From positions 100,886,877-100,950,876 of the forward strand of contig NC_059472.1 of assembly GCF_018139145.2 (NCBI RefSeq): a stretch of 64,000 bases of DNA, read 5' to 3'. The stretch comes from Gymnogyps californianus (lineage: Eukaryota > Chordata > Aves > Accipitriformes > Cathartidae). The notes below the pieces were generated by a model. The model was not told the DNA's origin. It searched no databases and saw only the letters and a program-made list of their open reading frames with translations. The position numbers and the translations under genes were made by a program. How positions within the stretch are numbered: the first letter of the stretch is position 1; each line of letters begins with the position of its first letter. Shown here piece after piece: positions 12,481 through 24,653 of this stretch.

Positions 12481-13400
12481 TTGATGCTTCATTTGCTAAT
12501 TATAATGTGGCATCCAGTACAGCAATAAGCATCTACAGTGAATAGAGGCTGACTGTAGCTCAAAAGTAAGCTTTTTCTGTGTCTGAATCTCACTTCTAGG
12601 TGGACATGATCCCATTTTTCTTTATTCTCTCTCCAAAATTTTTGACTCCCTGTTACAGTTCCAGCTGTCGGCCCAGCAGTCATTCTTAACTCACGTAGCT
12701 TAGGTCTGAAACTTACCCCATTAGGAGCGTCAGGCTCTATCATAGCTGTTATGCCACAGTCTATTTAAGTGAGATGTTGAGGGTCGATGTTGGAAGGGTA
12801 CATCAGATCTCCTGCTTCAGATTTTGACTGATAGGGACAGGCAGTAAGGAGAGAAGTCTCCCTCTCACCTTCTCTCTCTGCTCGTAGATTAGCTCCATTC
12901 AAAACCTTTGGACTCCATCTACTTCCTTGAGCTGTCTATGCCTTTTCTCTGTACTTCCTCTCGGGGGCTGTTCCCTCTGCCATCCTTAGTGATGCGTTTC
13001 AGTCCCTGAATTTAGAAAGGTTGGCAACCCAGATTGTTGTTTATCCTGTTAGCAGGGATGCAAAGAGAAGGAAATATTCATTTTTTCATTCTCTTGCCTC
13101 CTTGAAAGTCCATTTAAAATTATGTCTGTAATGTGGGAGTGCTACACTTTTTTTCTTCTTTCCCCAAGTTGCCTGTCTTTTCCTCGCCAACCTTTTAATG
13201 TAACAAGCCTGGAGATTTTTCTTCTTGTTGTTTTCAGTGGGGAGGCTCCAGTACTCCTGGAAATGGAGGTACCCGTGTTAATCAGAATGTGACTGTGAAC
13301 AATTATCAGCACATCCAGATTCCTGGACTGCTGTGGAGGATTTGGTCCAACTTGTGCCTTCATAAGCAAAAGCACAGTTACTTTAGCTGGACAATCTAAT
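12481..13400. other. Non-coding DNA with one candidate terminal exon
   Basis: Mostly unremarkable. A strong pyrimidine tract ending in TTTTCAG at 13,237 is followed by a 53-codon open frame (13,238-13,399) that begins WGGSSTPGNGG, contains an NVT sequon and ends in TAA just before a G-run. No family is recognised. It could be a chance acceptor. Confidence 0.25.
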
Positions 13401-13425
13401 GGGGGGGGGGGGGACGGGGGACGGG
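13401..13425 (+). repeat. G13 tract and G-quadruplex motif
   Basis: Thirteen G (13,401-13,413), then AC, five G (13,416-13,420), AC, three G (13,423-13,425). The pattern satisfies the G3+N1-7 quadruplex rule on the plus strand. The run length is likely to be unstable in sequencing and assembly. Confidence 0.85.
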
Positions 13426-16400
13426 ACTAGAGTGAGCTTTCTGTTATTTTTTAACATGCTCTCAGTTTAGGTCCTCAGGAAACCTCCGACCAGTATTATT
13501 TGAAGATGTCTCTGTCCAGGATGATGTTATGATTAGAATCAAAGGAAGCAGAAAAAAATAGGTTTTCTTAGTGAAACAAAGTGAAGGACGCTTTTCATTT
13601 CCCCAGCCTAAAGAATCTCTGGAAGAGTAACCCAAGATAGGACGTGGCAAGTACTTATTATGCCCTCTGCCAAATAATGGCTAGAGATCTAGCAAATCTA
13701 GTTATTAAATGAGCTGAGCAGGAAGAGCCTGTTTGAAACTGCTTAGAAATACTAGCACTATGCTCTGCAGAGGATAAAAGACGCGGGGATTATGAATTGC
13801 AGTTGCTGAAGCCTCATGTCAACTAAGTAAGATCAGAGTCAACAGTGGACAGAGCAGTGGGGGAGAAGCAGGAGAGGGGAGTCAAGTGTTGTTGAGGCTC
13901 GTATGCTGCTCTTGGCACTCAACCTACTCTTGTTATTGTTACTTTGCTTGGCTTTTAGCTGATAAATAAAATACGGAGTAGTGTCTAGAAACACAGACAG
14001 AAGAGAGTTTAACTACTGCCTAACTGCTGTGTGGTGCAGTTGCCGCATAAGAGCTATCTTTTTGGAATTAAAATGGGAGCCAGTGGCATTTTATGGACTG
14101 GGACTAGCAGTAATGCTTTAGAGTCATAGGCCATGGATATGGTGGTTGAGGGAAGTATAAAGGCTTTATTCCTAGGCAAATCCAGGGAATGGCATTTAGA
14201 CAGTCCAGAGGGTCTGGTTTGTAGCTGAACTGAACTGGCACCAGTTGCTAGAGCAGATTGCATAAGTGACCCAAAAGGGATGGCAGAGAATAGCTTTCCA
14301 ACTCCCACTAGCGGAGGGATCCTATTCAGGGAAGCTGTCTCAGCTGTCAGGGCAGTTCTTCTTCCATGTCAGTGGGCTGAAAAATATCTCTATTTTTCCC
14401 TTCGCAACAACAGGCAAAAGCCGGCTTTTGAAAGACTATTTGAAAAGTAGAAGAGCTTCAGGCTTCTGAGGGCTTAATCTTCCAAAATTTTAATGATGAC
14501 TCATAAAAGCTAGTATTCTGCAAAGAGACACTGTACAATTTCTGTCTTGCATCCTTCTAAAAGGTGAATGCTGACTCAATATGGAGGATAATTCACTCGC
14601 TATTTTAAAGCTGGGGAAGGTGCAACTTCATTTAATTCTGTAACCGTATGATCCTCTGTTTCAATACTGGGGAGGAAGTGCTGCTTCTTCATACTGAAAT
14701 CCTGTATAGGTGCGATGGACAGAAAGCTTTGCAGGAGCAGTGTGGCTGTGCTCCTCCGGGTAGGCATTCAGCAGCTTCTCTACCAGGTCTTCCCAGAAGG
14801 ACATTCATTTTGTGTCAGTGTGCTTGGCAAAGGGGGTGAGCCCTGACTGACTGAGCTGTACTGTGGCTTGAAGAAAACAGGGGAGAGCAGCAGCTTGTAT
14901 TCTTTAGGGTTTCTGGGGCAGCAGACCAGGAGAGGTCTCCCGTATCTTTTTACAGCCTGCCTTGGCTTCCCTTTCTCGCCTGGTGAAGGAGGGCCTCCAC
15001 GTGCTTGGGGCTTGACTCTGAGCTCAGAGGCTGGTTTTGCGAATGGCTTTCAAACGTTAGCCAAAAATATTAGTCTGTGCATGTGTATGTGGAGGCGTGG
15101 GGGAGGGAGCGTTTCTCCCTTGTGCAGTCGCACAGAACAAGCCACAATCTGGCGTGCTTTTGGTTATTAATAGCTAGAATATGGAAGTAGGGCAAATACC
15201 CACCCTGATTCATCCTGACGTGAATAATCCATATAGTCTTCAGGCCATAGACTAGCGATTCTGTCTCTAGCTGTCACATTCCTGAATTTTAAGAAGTGAT
15301 ATCCGTGACCATGTTGTGTCATGATGATCAATGTCACGTTAAAGAGAGAAGCCTGGAGGCAGGCGTGTGAGCTGTGTGAGCGCTGCTTGATTAGGGAAGC
15401 GCCCGGGGTGGGGATCCTGCTTGCTGGGATCACTCCACGCTGTCAGAGACCACGAGACAAAAGATCCCGAGGGAGAGGTCACCCTGGCCTGGGGCTGCTC
15501 TGCTGGGGAGCGGGGAGCATGAAAGACAGAGCTCTAAGAGGCAGGCCACAGGCAGAGGAGAGGAGTCAGAGAGCCGTGAAGCAGCACTGAAGGAGGCAGG
15601 AGATGGGAGGCAGGATTCAGGAGCAGGGAGGGGGGAGAGAAAGAGGGAGAGATGTGCAAAACCCCGTATCCCTATGGTTAACCGTTCCTAGGTGGCATCA
15701 GGGTGTTCTGCGGGAGCGCAAACTGATCCAGGAATATTGGGTTGTTGAGATTCCAGGAATTAAAATTAAAATAAAGAGCGATGAGACTCAGGAAAGGCTC
15801 CGTGGTGTTACTGGAAGTTGGGCTTTTTTTCTCCTTTTTGTTTCTAAAAATCATGAATACATTGAAGCTCATATTTTTATTCTCCTCCCAGCTTGCAACA
15901 TGGTGTTTTTCACACCTATTTTTGAAATCACAGCAACTTTTTTGACCAAATGTGCAGATTCGCCATTGTGGCCTACTTACATTCCTAGCATGTGAAGAGA
16001 GACAAATAAAAGGGCATTAACTGTGAGAAATCCAGCAAAAAGATGCCTGGAACACAAATCAGAAGTCCTCATTTGGTCAGGTTTCCCGCTGACTTCCACA
16101 CAAATTGGCATGATTCTGGAGTAAAGCATGCAAGCTGGAAGAATAGGGTGCACATTTGCATCCTGTTATTGTCCTGAGTGTTATTCTGGTAACAACTTTC
16201 TTTTTCTGGATAGGCACACAAAAAGGCAATAAATATTATTGCTGATTGCGTTTTAGAAACTGCAGGCGACAGTTGGAACATAGGCCTATTTACTAGGGGT
16301 AGAACGAGTATATAGGGAAACAAATCCTTGCCCAGAAGTATTTAAAGCCTAATATTAAATCAAGACACAATGTAAGAAACAAGAGTAGCATGAAATGAAG

Positions 16401-16849
16401 ATGGCTGTGCTAACAGTCTGCCATTATTTAAGCCAGCTAATGAACAATTTGATAGCTTCAAATCATCTAGCATTTTGTGTGTGTTGTGATATGTTTCTGT
16501 TCTGCTTTAATGCAGATAAGTAAATACAAGAATGGTTTCTACCAAGCTCATTTCTGGAGTTGCAGTGTTTGAGTTATACCCAGGGCAGGTTAGTCTGTTT
16601 GTAAATACTCTGTTTCAGTGTGTCAATGCTTTTTTTGGACCTTAAATGTCAGTATGGAACCTCACAGATAGCCCTCCATGCTGCAGCCAAGTAGCCACAG
16701 TTACACACCTCCTCCTTGTGCCTCCCTTCCCAAGCCACAGCAGACAAGGAAGCACCACAGGTCCCCTGGCTCTTCCCTCCAGATTTCACACTCTTCCCCC
16801 ACCAAACATGAGCCTCCGTTCACCCCCCTCCTTGCAGAAGGCTCTCAGC
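13426..16849. other. Unique non-coding DNA, moderately GC-rich near 15.3-15.6 kb
   Basis: No repeats or recognised exons. Between about 15,330 and 15,620 the GC content and CpG count rise modestly, with purine-rich GGGAG runs. Frames opening there are short and overlap in several phases, as expected from GC-rich sequence. Confidence 0.5.
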
Positions 16850-17220
16850 CAGAGTGAATGCAGCACAGCAAGACAAACACGCGTCTGCGAACGCCAACAA
16901 CCACCTCAGTGCTTCTGCAGAAGGGGCTGGCACAGCACCCTCGCGTTGCAAGAGAGCCAAAGCTGGGCAGGCGAGGCTGCTGGCAGGCAGTGCCGCCGCA
17001 CACGGGCAGCCCCAGCTGCCGTCCTGCCAGCACCCAGCCCTTGCCTGGGAGCAGAGGGCAGCTATGGCAGCGCTCCCTTTCCTCTCACGGCCGGGGAAAC
17101 CACAGGGCCACAGGTCCTGACCCAGCCAGGGAGGCCGAGATTCCCACAAGTAGGGAAGAGAGAGCATGCCGGGATTTTCCTGTTTGCTTTTGAAACGCAG
17201 ATGCCGGCTATCCGGGTGTT
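16850..17220. other. GC-rich, CpG-enriched patch below island threshold
   Basis: By hand count, 16,861-17,220 is about 63% GC and holds 19 CpG, an observed/expected ratio near 0.5. That is above the window background and just short of the usual CpG-island cut-off of 0.6. It lies inside a 249-codon plus-strand frame (16,646-17,395), but long frames are open here in several phases on both strands, which points to lack of stop codons in GC-rich DNA and not to a gene. A weak promoter or orphan CpG island is possible. Confidence 0.35.
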
Positions 17221-19319
17221 TCTCTGTGTGTCTGATGGGAAGTGTGCACCAGCACTCGGGGCTCTGTGGCTTGGGCTTGTGGCGTTTGTGAGCCTAGTTT
17301 GTCAGCGGCAAGTTATTCTTGTCAGATTTCCAAGTAAACAGCAGACAGATACTTACCCCTTTGAGCTGTTACGGTTTGCCAAGAAAACTGTCTGAACTTT
17401 GAAATTTCTCCTTTTATTTTCTGCCTTCCTGACCCTGCCTCCGCCGACAGCAGGTCCCTCTTGTCAGGGGAATGTCCTCCAGGCACAACACAGGGAAATG
17501 GAGGAGGGCAATTTTCACCTCCAGAAATCCTGTTTGGCAAGACAAGGATGTCTGGGCCCGTGAGAGGGACTGCAGCAGGCAGCTCCATGCAGCTAGGACT
17601 CGCCTGAGAGACTCTCCCCGAGACTGAACAGGATCATTTCTCTGGAGAGAGGGGGCAGGGTAGGAGCGTGCACATAGTAACAGCAACTCGGTTCACGGGT
17701 GACAGCTCATTAAGCTGTCACAGCTCTATGGTAACAGCATGTGTGGCATCCACACCTAAAGCAAACACACCAGCTTTGATCAAGTTTGCTCTTATTATAG
17801 TAGTGGAGTTCAGCCCAGCCTGGGCTCCTCGGGAGCTGGGGACTCTGCAGCTTGCAGAATAAGCCCGGTCTCTGCCTCTACAGGGTTTTTCAGGTTTCTT
17901 GTTGCTGCGCCCAGTCCCTGTCCAGGGCTAATGCAGAGGGTCAGCTTCACCATCCTCTGAGGCTATGCGCAGGCAGCAGCCTGGGCTTTAGGTTGCCTTC
18001 TCCACCATGACCCCCTTAATGAGGTTCTCAGAGGCCCTACTCCAGCACTCTGTGCGCCTGAATACGCAGTGAGGCCTCTGTGGTCTATGGAAGGAGCAGG
18101 GTTTGAACAGCTTCTGTTGAGTTATTTTTGCATGAGCCATACATGCCTTCGGCTTACAGGGAGTCTGTTTATGACTGGGATAAAACAGAAAAAGTGCTAA
18201 AGTATCTGGTACGTCTGCTTGTCTTCCTCTTTAAGATATGAAATAAATTGCATGAAGCTAATAGTCTGAATTCTGGAATAAAGAGCATTAGCCGCACTCC
18301 AGAACATACCACCCTTTTGCTTTGTGAAATGAACAACTCTGGAAATGGCGTTTGAAGACAGTTTTGTATCATATGCTTGAGATGCTGCAAACAAGATATT
18401 TATTAATTACAAAATATAGTTGTTCAGTTTTGGTCTTTGGAAGGGAAGAGGACTTCTGGCCTTTAGGCATTTATTTGGGGAAGAAATGATCCAGCTCTGA
18501 TGAATCAATGGGTTTTCTTCCATTGACTTGATACATTTTGGCTAATGTCCAATCTGACCTCCCTCAGCCGCTGTCTGGATGCTTGAACAGTTAGATCATC
18601 TTTGGCAGCTAGTAATATATTTTTGAATTTTTTATACCAAAATGAATATCGATGTTCAGCAAGTTATCAAAACACAAGCTTACATTACTGCAAAGAAAGC
18701 ACTGCTGTTTAACTTTTCAAAGCCCAGTCTTGAATTTCTTCTCGTCTTGGGGAACAGCACAGTGAACGATGCAGGGGAACAGAGGCATGGTTCAAATACA
18801 TCCTGACAGTGAGCAGGTCTGTAAATACCGATGTTTTAGGAAGGAATCTTTGTGAAGGGTCTGTTTCACATAGGCTTCCCAAACGTTGCAGGGGGTTGCA
18901 TCTTTTATATGCCATGCAGGTGAAATCCTTAATAAAAGTGCTGTTTTTCTTGTAATTTTCAAAACTTACAACTTCTTCCCCAAACAAACACTTTCCCTTT
19001 TTCCTGCAACCCCCTTCATCCAGGCGTGTGAGGTCTCTGTGCCACAGAGGTCTTCTACTCATGGAGCAATTCCTACTGGCTCCAGGTTAGACTGCAGTTC
19101 TGGTGCTGTCCGTCTCCTACCCTTGTCTTTTTCCTTAGAAGATGACCATGTGAGGAAGTCAGTCTGCAGCTGAAGGTCTGTAAACAGTTGTTAGAGCCGC
19201 AGTTGCAGGCTGTAGTGTGGTTCGTCGAAGTGGGACTCAGCCAGCCTAAAGGGTGTGCTAAGCTGAACACATCCCAGTTCCCTCTCATAACATATAGTGT
19301 GTACCATGCTGACAATCAT
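17221..19319. other. Unique non-coding DNA, nothing recognised
   Basis: Moderately GC-rich to about 18.1 kb, then ordinary. No repeat family or exon is recognised. Confidence 0.5.
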
Positions 19320-20170
19320 TTGTTTTTAGCATAGGTAATCACTGATATGTTCTTTTAAGTGAGATTCTTAGATGCTGATTACATTTACTGCATAAATTAC
19401 TTCATTATTAAAATTAGGTCATTTGAGCCCCAAAACCATTAACATGCAAACTATTAGCATAATTTCATAAGCTAATAAATCAAGCACAGGAAAAGAATTA
19501 AGCAGTTCCTAGTGATAAGTGTTTCTTGAGAGATTAAGAAACACAATTTTCTTATGCATATATTAACATTTTAAAAGTGAATTCATGCAAAAGCAATTTT
19601 TCTGCATATATGAAACTTATTTTTAATAATCTTTATACTCAGCCTCCAGAGGTGTTTCAAAATTAATGTTTTTTTCTCAAATCACTATACGGGAATTTGA
19701 CGTTGAACCAGCTAGCCTGTTTTGATATACTCTACCTGTAAAATTCTTTATGCCTTTATTAAACAGTCAAAGTTAGGAAATAAAATAAGCCAAGATATGA
19801 TTTAGAAGAAAAATAGCTTGGGTTCATCTTAAATTACGAACTGTTCATTCGAGGTAAATTTTCTATTCTTAATCTTAAGCAGTACCAATGAAATTGTAAT
19901 TATCTCCATAATTGCAAGCTAGAACTGTGGTTGTCATCTTATTAAAGTGGTGCATTGAAATTGATTTAATTCCCATTTCTTATGTAATAGAATGTAATAT
20001 TGGCCAGAATAATGCAGAGATAGGCTCTTCTATTCACTTTATTGACTAGATTTAAAATAATACAGTAATACAACTGTAATTATTTGGATACACAAAAGTT
20101 ACAGGGAAACAAAGAAAATTCCAATGTAAATGAAACTGTAATAAGCAACAGATGACAATGCCCAAGAATT
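19320..20170. promoter_or_regulatory. Best candidate AT-rich conserved non-coding block
   Basis: About 850 bases of strongly AT-rich, non-repetitive DNA packed with homeodomain-type TAAT/ATTA cores, POU-like ATGCAAA/ATGCAAAT-type words (near 19,444 and 19,585), TGATTTA-type and AATTAC words, and only three or four CpG. The sharp contrast with the GC-rich DNA two kilobases upstream, the lack of simple repeats and the dense mixed motifs resemble known vertebrate enhancer clusters near developmental genes. Conservation and function are inferred. An AT-rich matrix-attachment-type region is the main alternative. Confidence 0.35.
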
Positions 20171-23100
20171 TTACTATGTTACGAGAGGTCCATGATTTAC
20201 TTATGTTTAGCTGGTTTTGTTTTCCAGCTCCTAACCTACTGTTTGGGTTTGTTTAGTGTATTTCTTTTTCAGTGTGAGGCACCCAACGATTTGCTCCAAG
20301 GAATAAGAGAATATAATGTTTTCAGAATGGTGCTCACGATACTGGGTATTTTGGGTCTCTTGGTTCCTACAGCAATACCACAGCCTCTTTCTTTTCTAGC
20401 CCACATGTGAAAAAACACCCAGATGATAGCTTTTAGCAATTGCTTGTGCTTGCTGCTGTTTAATGACTGACTTGGCTAAGACGACACCACACTGAGAACT
20501 GCCTCTTTGGGGAGGGTTGGCTTGTTGCCGTCCATCTCCCTGAACCAGTTCACCCTGGGGCCAGACAAGGACCACCGCTGGTGCTAGGGAGGTGGTGATG
20601 ACATGCAAGAGGGGAAGTGCGGGGACACCCCTTATCATGGCAGCTGGTTGCTATGTCAGCTTTGCTGCAATTTGAAGCCGCGGCCTCAGCCACAGGAGAG
20701 CCAGAGTGTTGACCCGAGCACAGTGGTAGTGCTCACCCAAGCGCAACCGAGGTAGCGGGACAGTCAGCAGACAGCCTGCATGGACAAGGAGGGAAAAAGG
20801 GAACGTGTTATGGTCACTCTTGTTATAGTGGTGTAGCTCATGTGGTGGGTGAATTGGACCTGTGGCTCAGAAGACCAAGTATTAATTACCTAAGTAAGGA
20901 AACAGCAGAGCACTGTCGATGTGCAGCTTTCCATGTCTGTTGTCCAAACCATTCTCGTTCTGTGTTCCTTCCTCGCCTTTTTGCCCATCAGGAAGTACAG
21001 GGATGTTGTAAACCCCCAAATTATTAGTCTTCTCCTTACCTTTCCCTCATTGGAGGATTTAGTGCCTCATTCCTCAGTTACGGTCTCCTTTACATTCTTC
21101 GTTTCAAAGCAGATAGTGAATTGCTGCTGCTCCTGGCAGGTCTTTAGCTTGTTTGGAGGCTGTGTGTGCTATTGTATATGCATAAATCATTTGTATCTGT
21201 TGAGGATTCTCCTGGGCTGTGTTTCAGGTATGTCTTCAGAAGAGTTCATCAAAACTCCATGCCAGGTCATAAACTCATCTTTCAATGTTTGTGTAATTAA
21301 TTGCACAAAGGAGATGATGTTTCTAGCACAGGGCAGGTGACAATACCCATGTGAAATGGTATTTGTGAGAATTTTCTAATCAAAATGTGAGTAATCACAG
21401 TAGAATGGTTACGGAGTATTTGGCAATGTTGCTTTCCATATTGCTGAAGCTGAATATTAAAAAGGAGATTTGAAATCTCGTCTGGACAAATTGGCATGAT
21501 TTGGGAGTGTTTACAACATAACAGTCCCACTTGAAGACAAATGGAGGCTACTGTGCGAATGCAAAACCTGACTTGATTGCTTTGTTCATATATAGTAGAA
21601 TCCCATTGAAGTCAAAGGCAGATTACTCACCTGAATAAAATTTCTGGGTCAGGTGCCACATTTGCATGAATGAATATATGTAAAAATGGGAATTTGAATT
21701 TCCAGGATTCTGTAATAATTATTCTCAGGTAACACTGCTATCTTCCTTTTTAAAATGCTAACGAATCTTTTTAATGTGGAACACCCAACGTGAAGTACTT
21801 CACTTAGCCAGGCAGCGTCCTAATTTTCAGCAGTGTATGAAGAGGAAGGTTCCTCCAGGCAGTGTTTGGCACACCTACCCCAGGCTTCTGCTCTCACTGC
21901 CTCTCGGAGGACTCCATTCCTCTCCACGTGCTAGGGGGGAAACCTCAGGAGACATTTAGCAGGCAAAATGAAGGCATATCTGCCTAGGTTCAATGAATGT
22001 TCTCCCAAGAGAACAACAGAGAAACTTATTTGAATCGCAGAATTTATGTTTCACTGTTGGTTTTTTTCACTGTTGTTGTTCATACTGCCATCTTTTCTCT
22101 TTCAACCTATTTATCTGCTTTCTCTGTAAACTGTGACCCCTTGATGAAGTGGTAAATGCAGCTTCAAAGTAATTTCTAGTACAAACTAGTTTCTGGTATA
22201 CCTCTTTATCAAGGCTCACTGAGCAGTGGAAAAGGATATTTAAAAAATCGGTCTTTGAATGATGGCTTATTCATTACATTAAAAGCTTATTCATTCACTA
22301 ATCTGACCACTTCTAAACTACTACTACCACATTATATGCACTTTCTGACTCATGAAGGAAGAAAATCGAGACAAGTGGACCATGTTGGCTGTGCCTGGCA
22401 ATTAACAGTGCACATCAGTGGCAGGAAGATGAATGAAAGTTCAACTCCATCTCTAATGGATTCCCTTAATACGAAAAACTGCTTTATATGAAAGTGCGTA
22501 TGGGGCTGCACTTCACACACACAGTTCAGAGCCAGGAAGGCCAGGAAGAGCCTGTCTGAGGCATTCATTTGTAATGTACTCGGTTTTCTTCCTGCGTGTC
22601 TGCAGCGGCTGCTGTGCTACCATGTACCTCTGTAACCCATCCCAGGAAACATGCCTGTCCTCCGTGGCCGCTTCTCAAGCACCGCTAGCAGAACGGAGAC
22701 AGACTGTCATCCCGCTCCTTACTCCCCATCATGCCTGCAAGTGTATGGGAGGGAATATTCTCCGGTGTTTGGGGAAGAGTGCTAGGAAATCAGCATTCCT
22801 GCTCTGGGATACTTATAACCATAACAAACACAACAGCTTTCCTACTTATGGAAATCCTGAGCTATTGACGATTTTCTTCCAGGAAAATGATATTGTCACC
22901 AAGATCTTTCTCATGACAAGAATGGCTGCTGGTTTGGGGTTTTTTGTTAGGGTTTTTTTTTTTAAAGATCTCTGTCTACAACACAAAATGAATGCTGCTT
23001 TATTTTCCTCCAGCACAGAAAATTCTGGTGAGGAGGGAACGCTGTGTAAGAAGCAGTGCTATACTGCTCCCTTAAGATGTTCAAAAGTACGTTTGTTCTT

Positions 23101-24600
23101 CAGAACTAAAATTGCAGTTTACCTCTTTTTAAGATTATTATTCTCCTGGTTAACTACTACATACAACATTTTAGTTAGAAGTAAGTAACTTTAGATGGTT
23201 GAGGTGGAAACTGGACCATCCACCAGAGGTTATTCCAGGAGAGGAGGCACGTCCAAAGTCCATTGGACCTCCACGAAAATCTCTGTGGCCATTTCAGTAA
23301 CTTGGTTTGTTACCAAATCCACTCATTTATTAAACTAGCTACCCAGCTCAACCATTGCTCCATTTCTGAATTGGCAAATATTTCTTTAAGAACAAAACAG
23401 ATGTATAGTACCTGTCACGTAAAAAAAAAATAATGCACAAACACCAAGATATGTGAAAGTGTTTGCTGAGGACCAAAGCTTCTGTGTCAGGAAAGAGTTC
23501 AAGAAAACTGGGATACATATAGTACTCTTGGTTTTTTGTAGGTTATCTGCTGCAAATTTGAAATTACAGTATTGAAGGTGACTGTGGAGTTTGTATAAAT
23601 GCCTGCTGAAGATCTCTGATGTGATGTAAATGGCCTTGGATTATCAAAATCTGATCCTCATGCATTGGGTTGACTCCATTTTCATTATTGGGAGTATATG
23701 AACTGTATGAACTGTTGAAGAATAAGAACCAGTTCACACAAATGGTTCTCCCTTAGTTACACATCAAGAGTCATTTATCTTCTCCATTTTCTTACATAAC
23801 CTTAAATGGGACAATAAACTTTAAATTTTTATGAATGTATTTGAACTTTTCAGTGGGGAGGGGTCTTAAATCTCAAGGTATCTGAAAAATTATAAGACTA
23901 AGAACACAGTTGGTTTTTTTAAGGTTAATTTCATTTAAATTGAATTGAGATGCTGACTTGAGACCTTAAGAATTTCTGTAAAAATTTATGCAAAACAATG
24001 TGATTCAATATTTTTAAGGTATCATAATAATCTGCTTGTGCTTTATTTGCTATTCTGTGAACCACTCACTGCAGCTGGTAGAAAACCTTTTTCCTTTTTA
24101 TTGCAGATGACCTGTGGTTCCAGGTTCTTCCTCAAGAAAAATTCTAAGAAGTTATTAATCAAATTGGAAGATTTTAAGGTAAACTGCAAAGGACAAAGAG
24201 AATTGCTCCACCAAGGCCAGAAATTGAGCCCACGGGAATTAGCTGAACGGCTGTAATATATCTTCCATAGAAAACTGGCAGTGTTGGTTATTCTTCATTT
24301 TTATGTGATGTATGTTAGCTCGCCTTTGTTTGCCCGTCCATCATGAACATTGTAGAGGAGAATTATGCGTAATAGTATATATTTAGGATATTCTGGAAGT
24401 ATGATTTGCTTTCAGAAATGGGCCTCCAAAACGTATATAAAAATCTATCTGTGGCTTGTATTTCGAATAAATAGATCCTTTGAAATTACTCGAACACTGC
24501 AGAGTGTTTATAAACTGACTGATGCCTACAATTAGCTCATTTGTTAGCATGCCATCCTCTTGTTTCAGCTGGCTCTCCGGGCATTTGGGACCCATTTTTG
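20171..24600. other. Non-coding DNA with two weak exon candidates
   Basis: No repeats recognised. A pyrimidine tract ending TTTTTCAG at 20,272 is followed by an open frame to 20,410 with a hydrophobic stretch. A second candidate exon lies at 24,107-24,178. The 204-codon frame at 22,574-23,188 has no recognisable domain and includes a T10 run translated as phenylalanines, which argues against a real protein. Confidence 0.4.
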
Positions 24601-24631
24601 AACCAAGGCACTTCCTGCTCACTTTCCCAAT

Positions 24632-24653
24632 ACCCCTGGAATGTTCCAGGGGT
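24632..24653. repeat. 22-bp near-perfect palindrome
   Basis: ACCCCTGGAA-TG-TTCCAGGGGT: two perfectly complementary 10-base arms around a two-base centre. The core GGAATGTTCC fits the two-unit heat-shock element pattern nGAAnnTTCn. It could be a symmetric protein-binding site or chance. Confidence 0.75.

Noticed and set aside
12785..12830. Antisense CR1-like GTTGGAAGGG...CAGATCTCC
   Set aside because: Only about ten contiguous bases resemble CR1 and the following sequence does not continue the family.
16646..17395. 249-codon plus-strand open frame, the longest in the window
   Set aside because: It lies in GC-rich DNA where several frames are open on both strands; it has low complexity, no domain I recognise and no start-context or splice support.
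22574..23188. 204-codon open frame
   Set aside because: No recognisable family; includes homopolymer-derived phenylalanine runs and no consistent codon bias.
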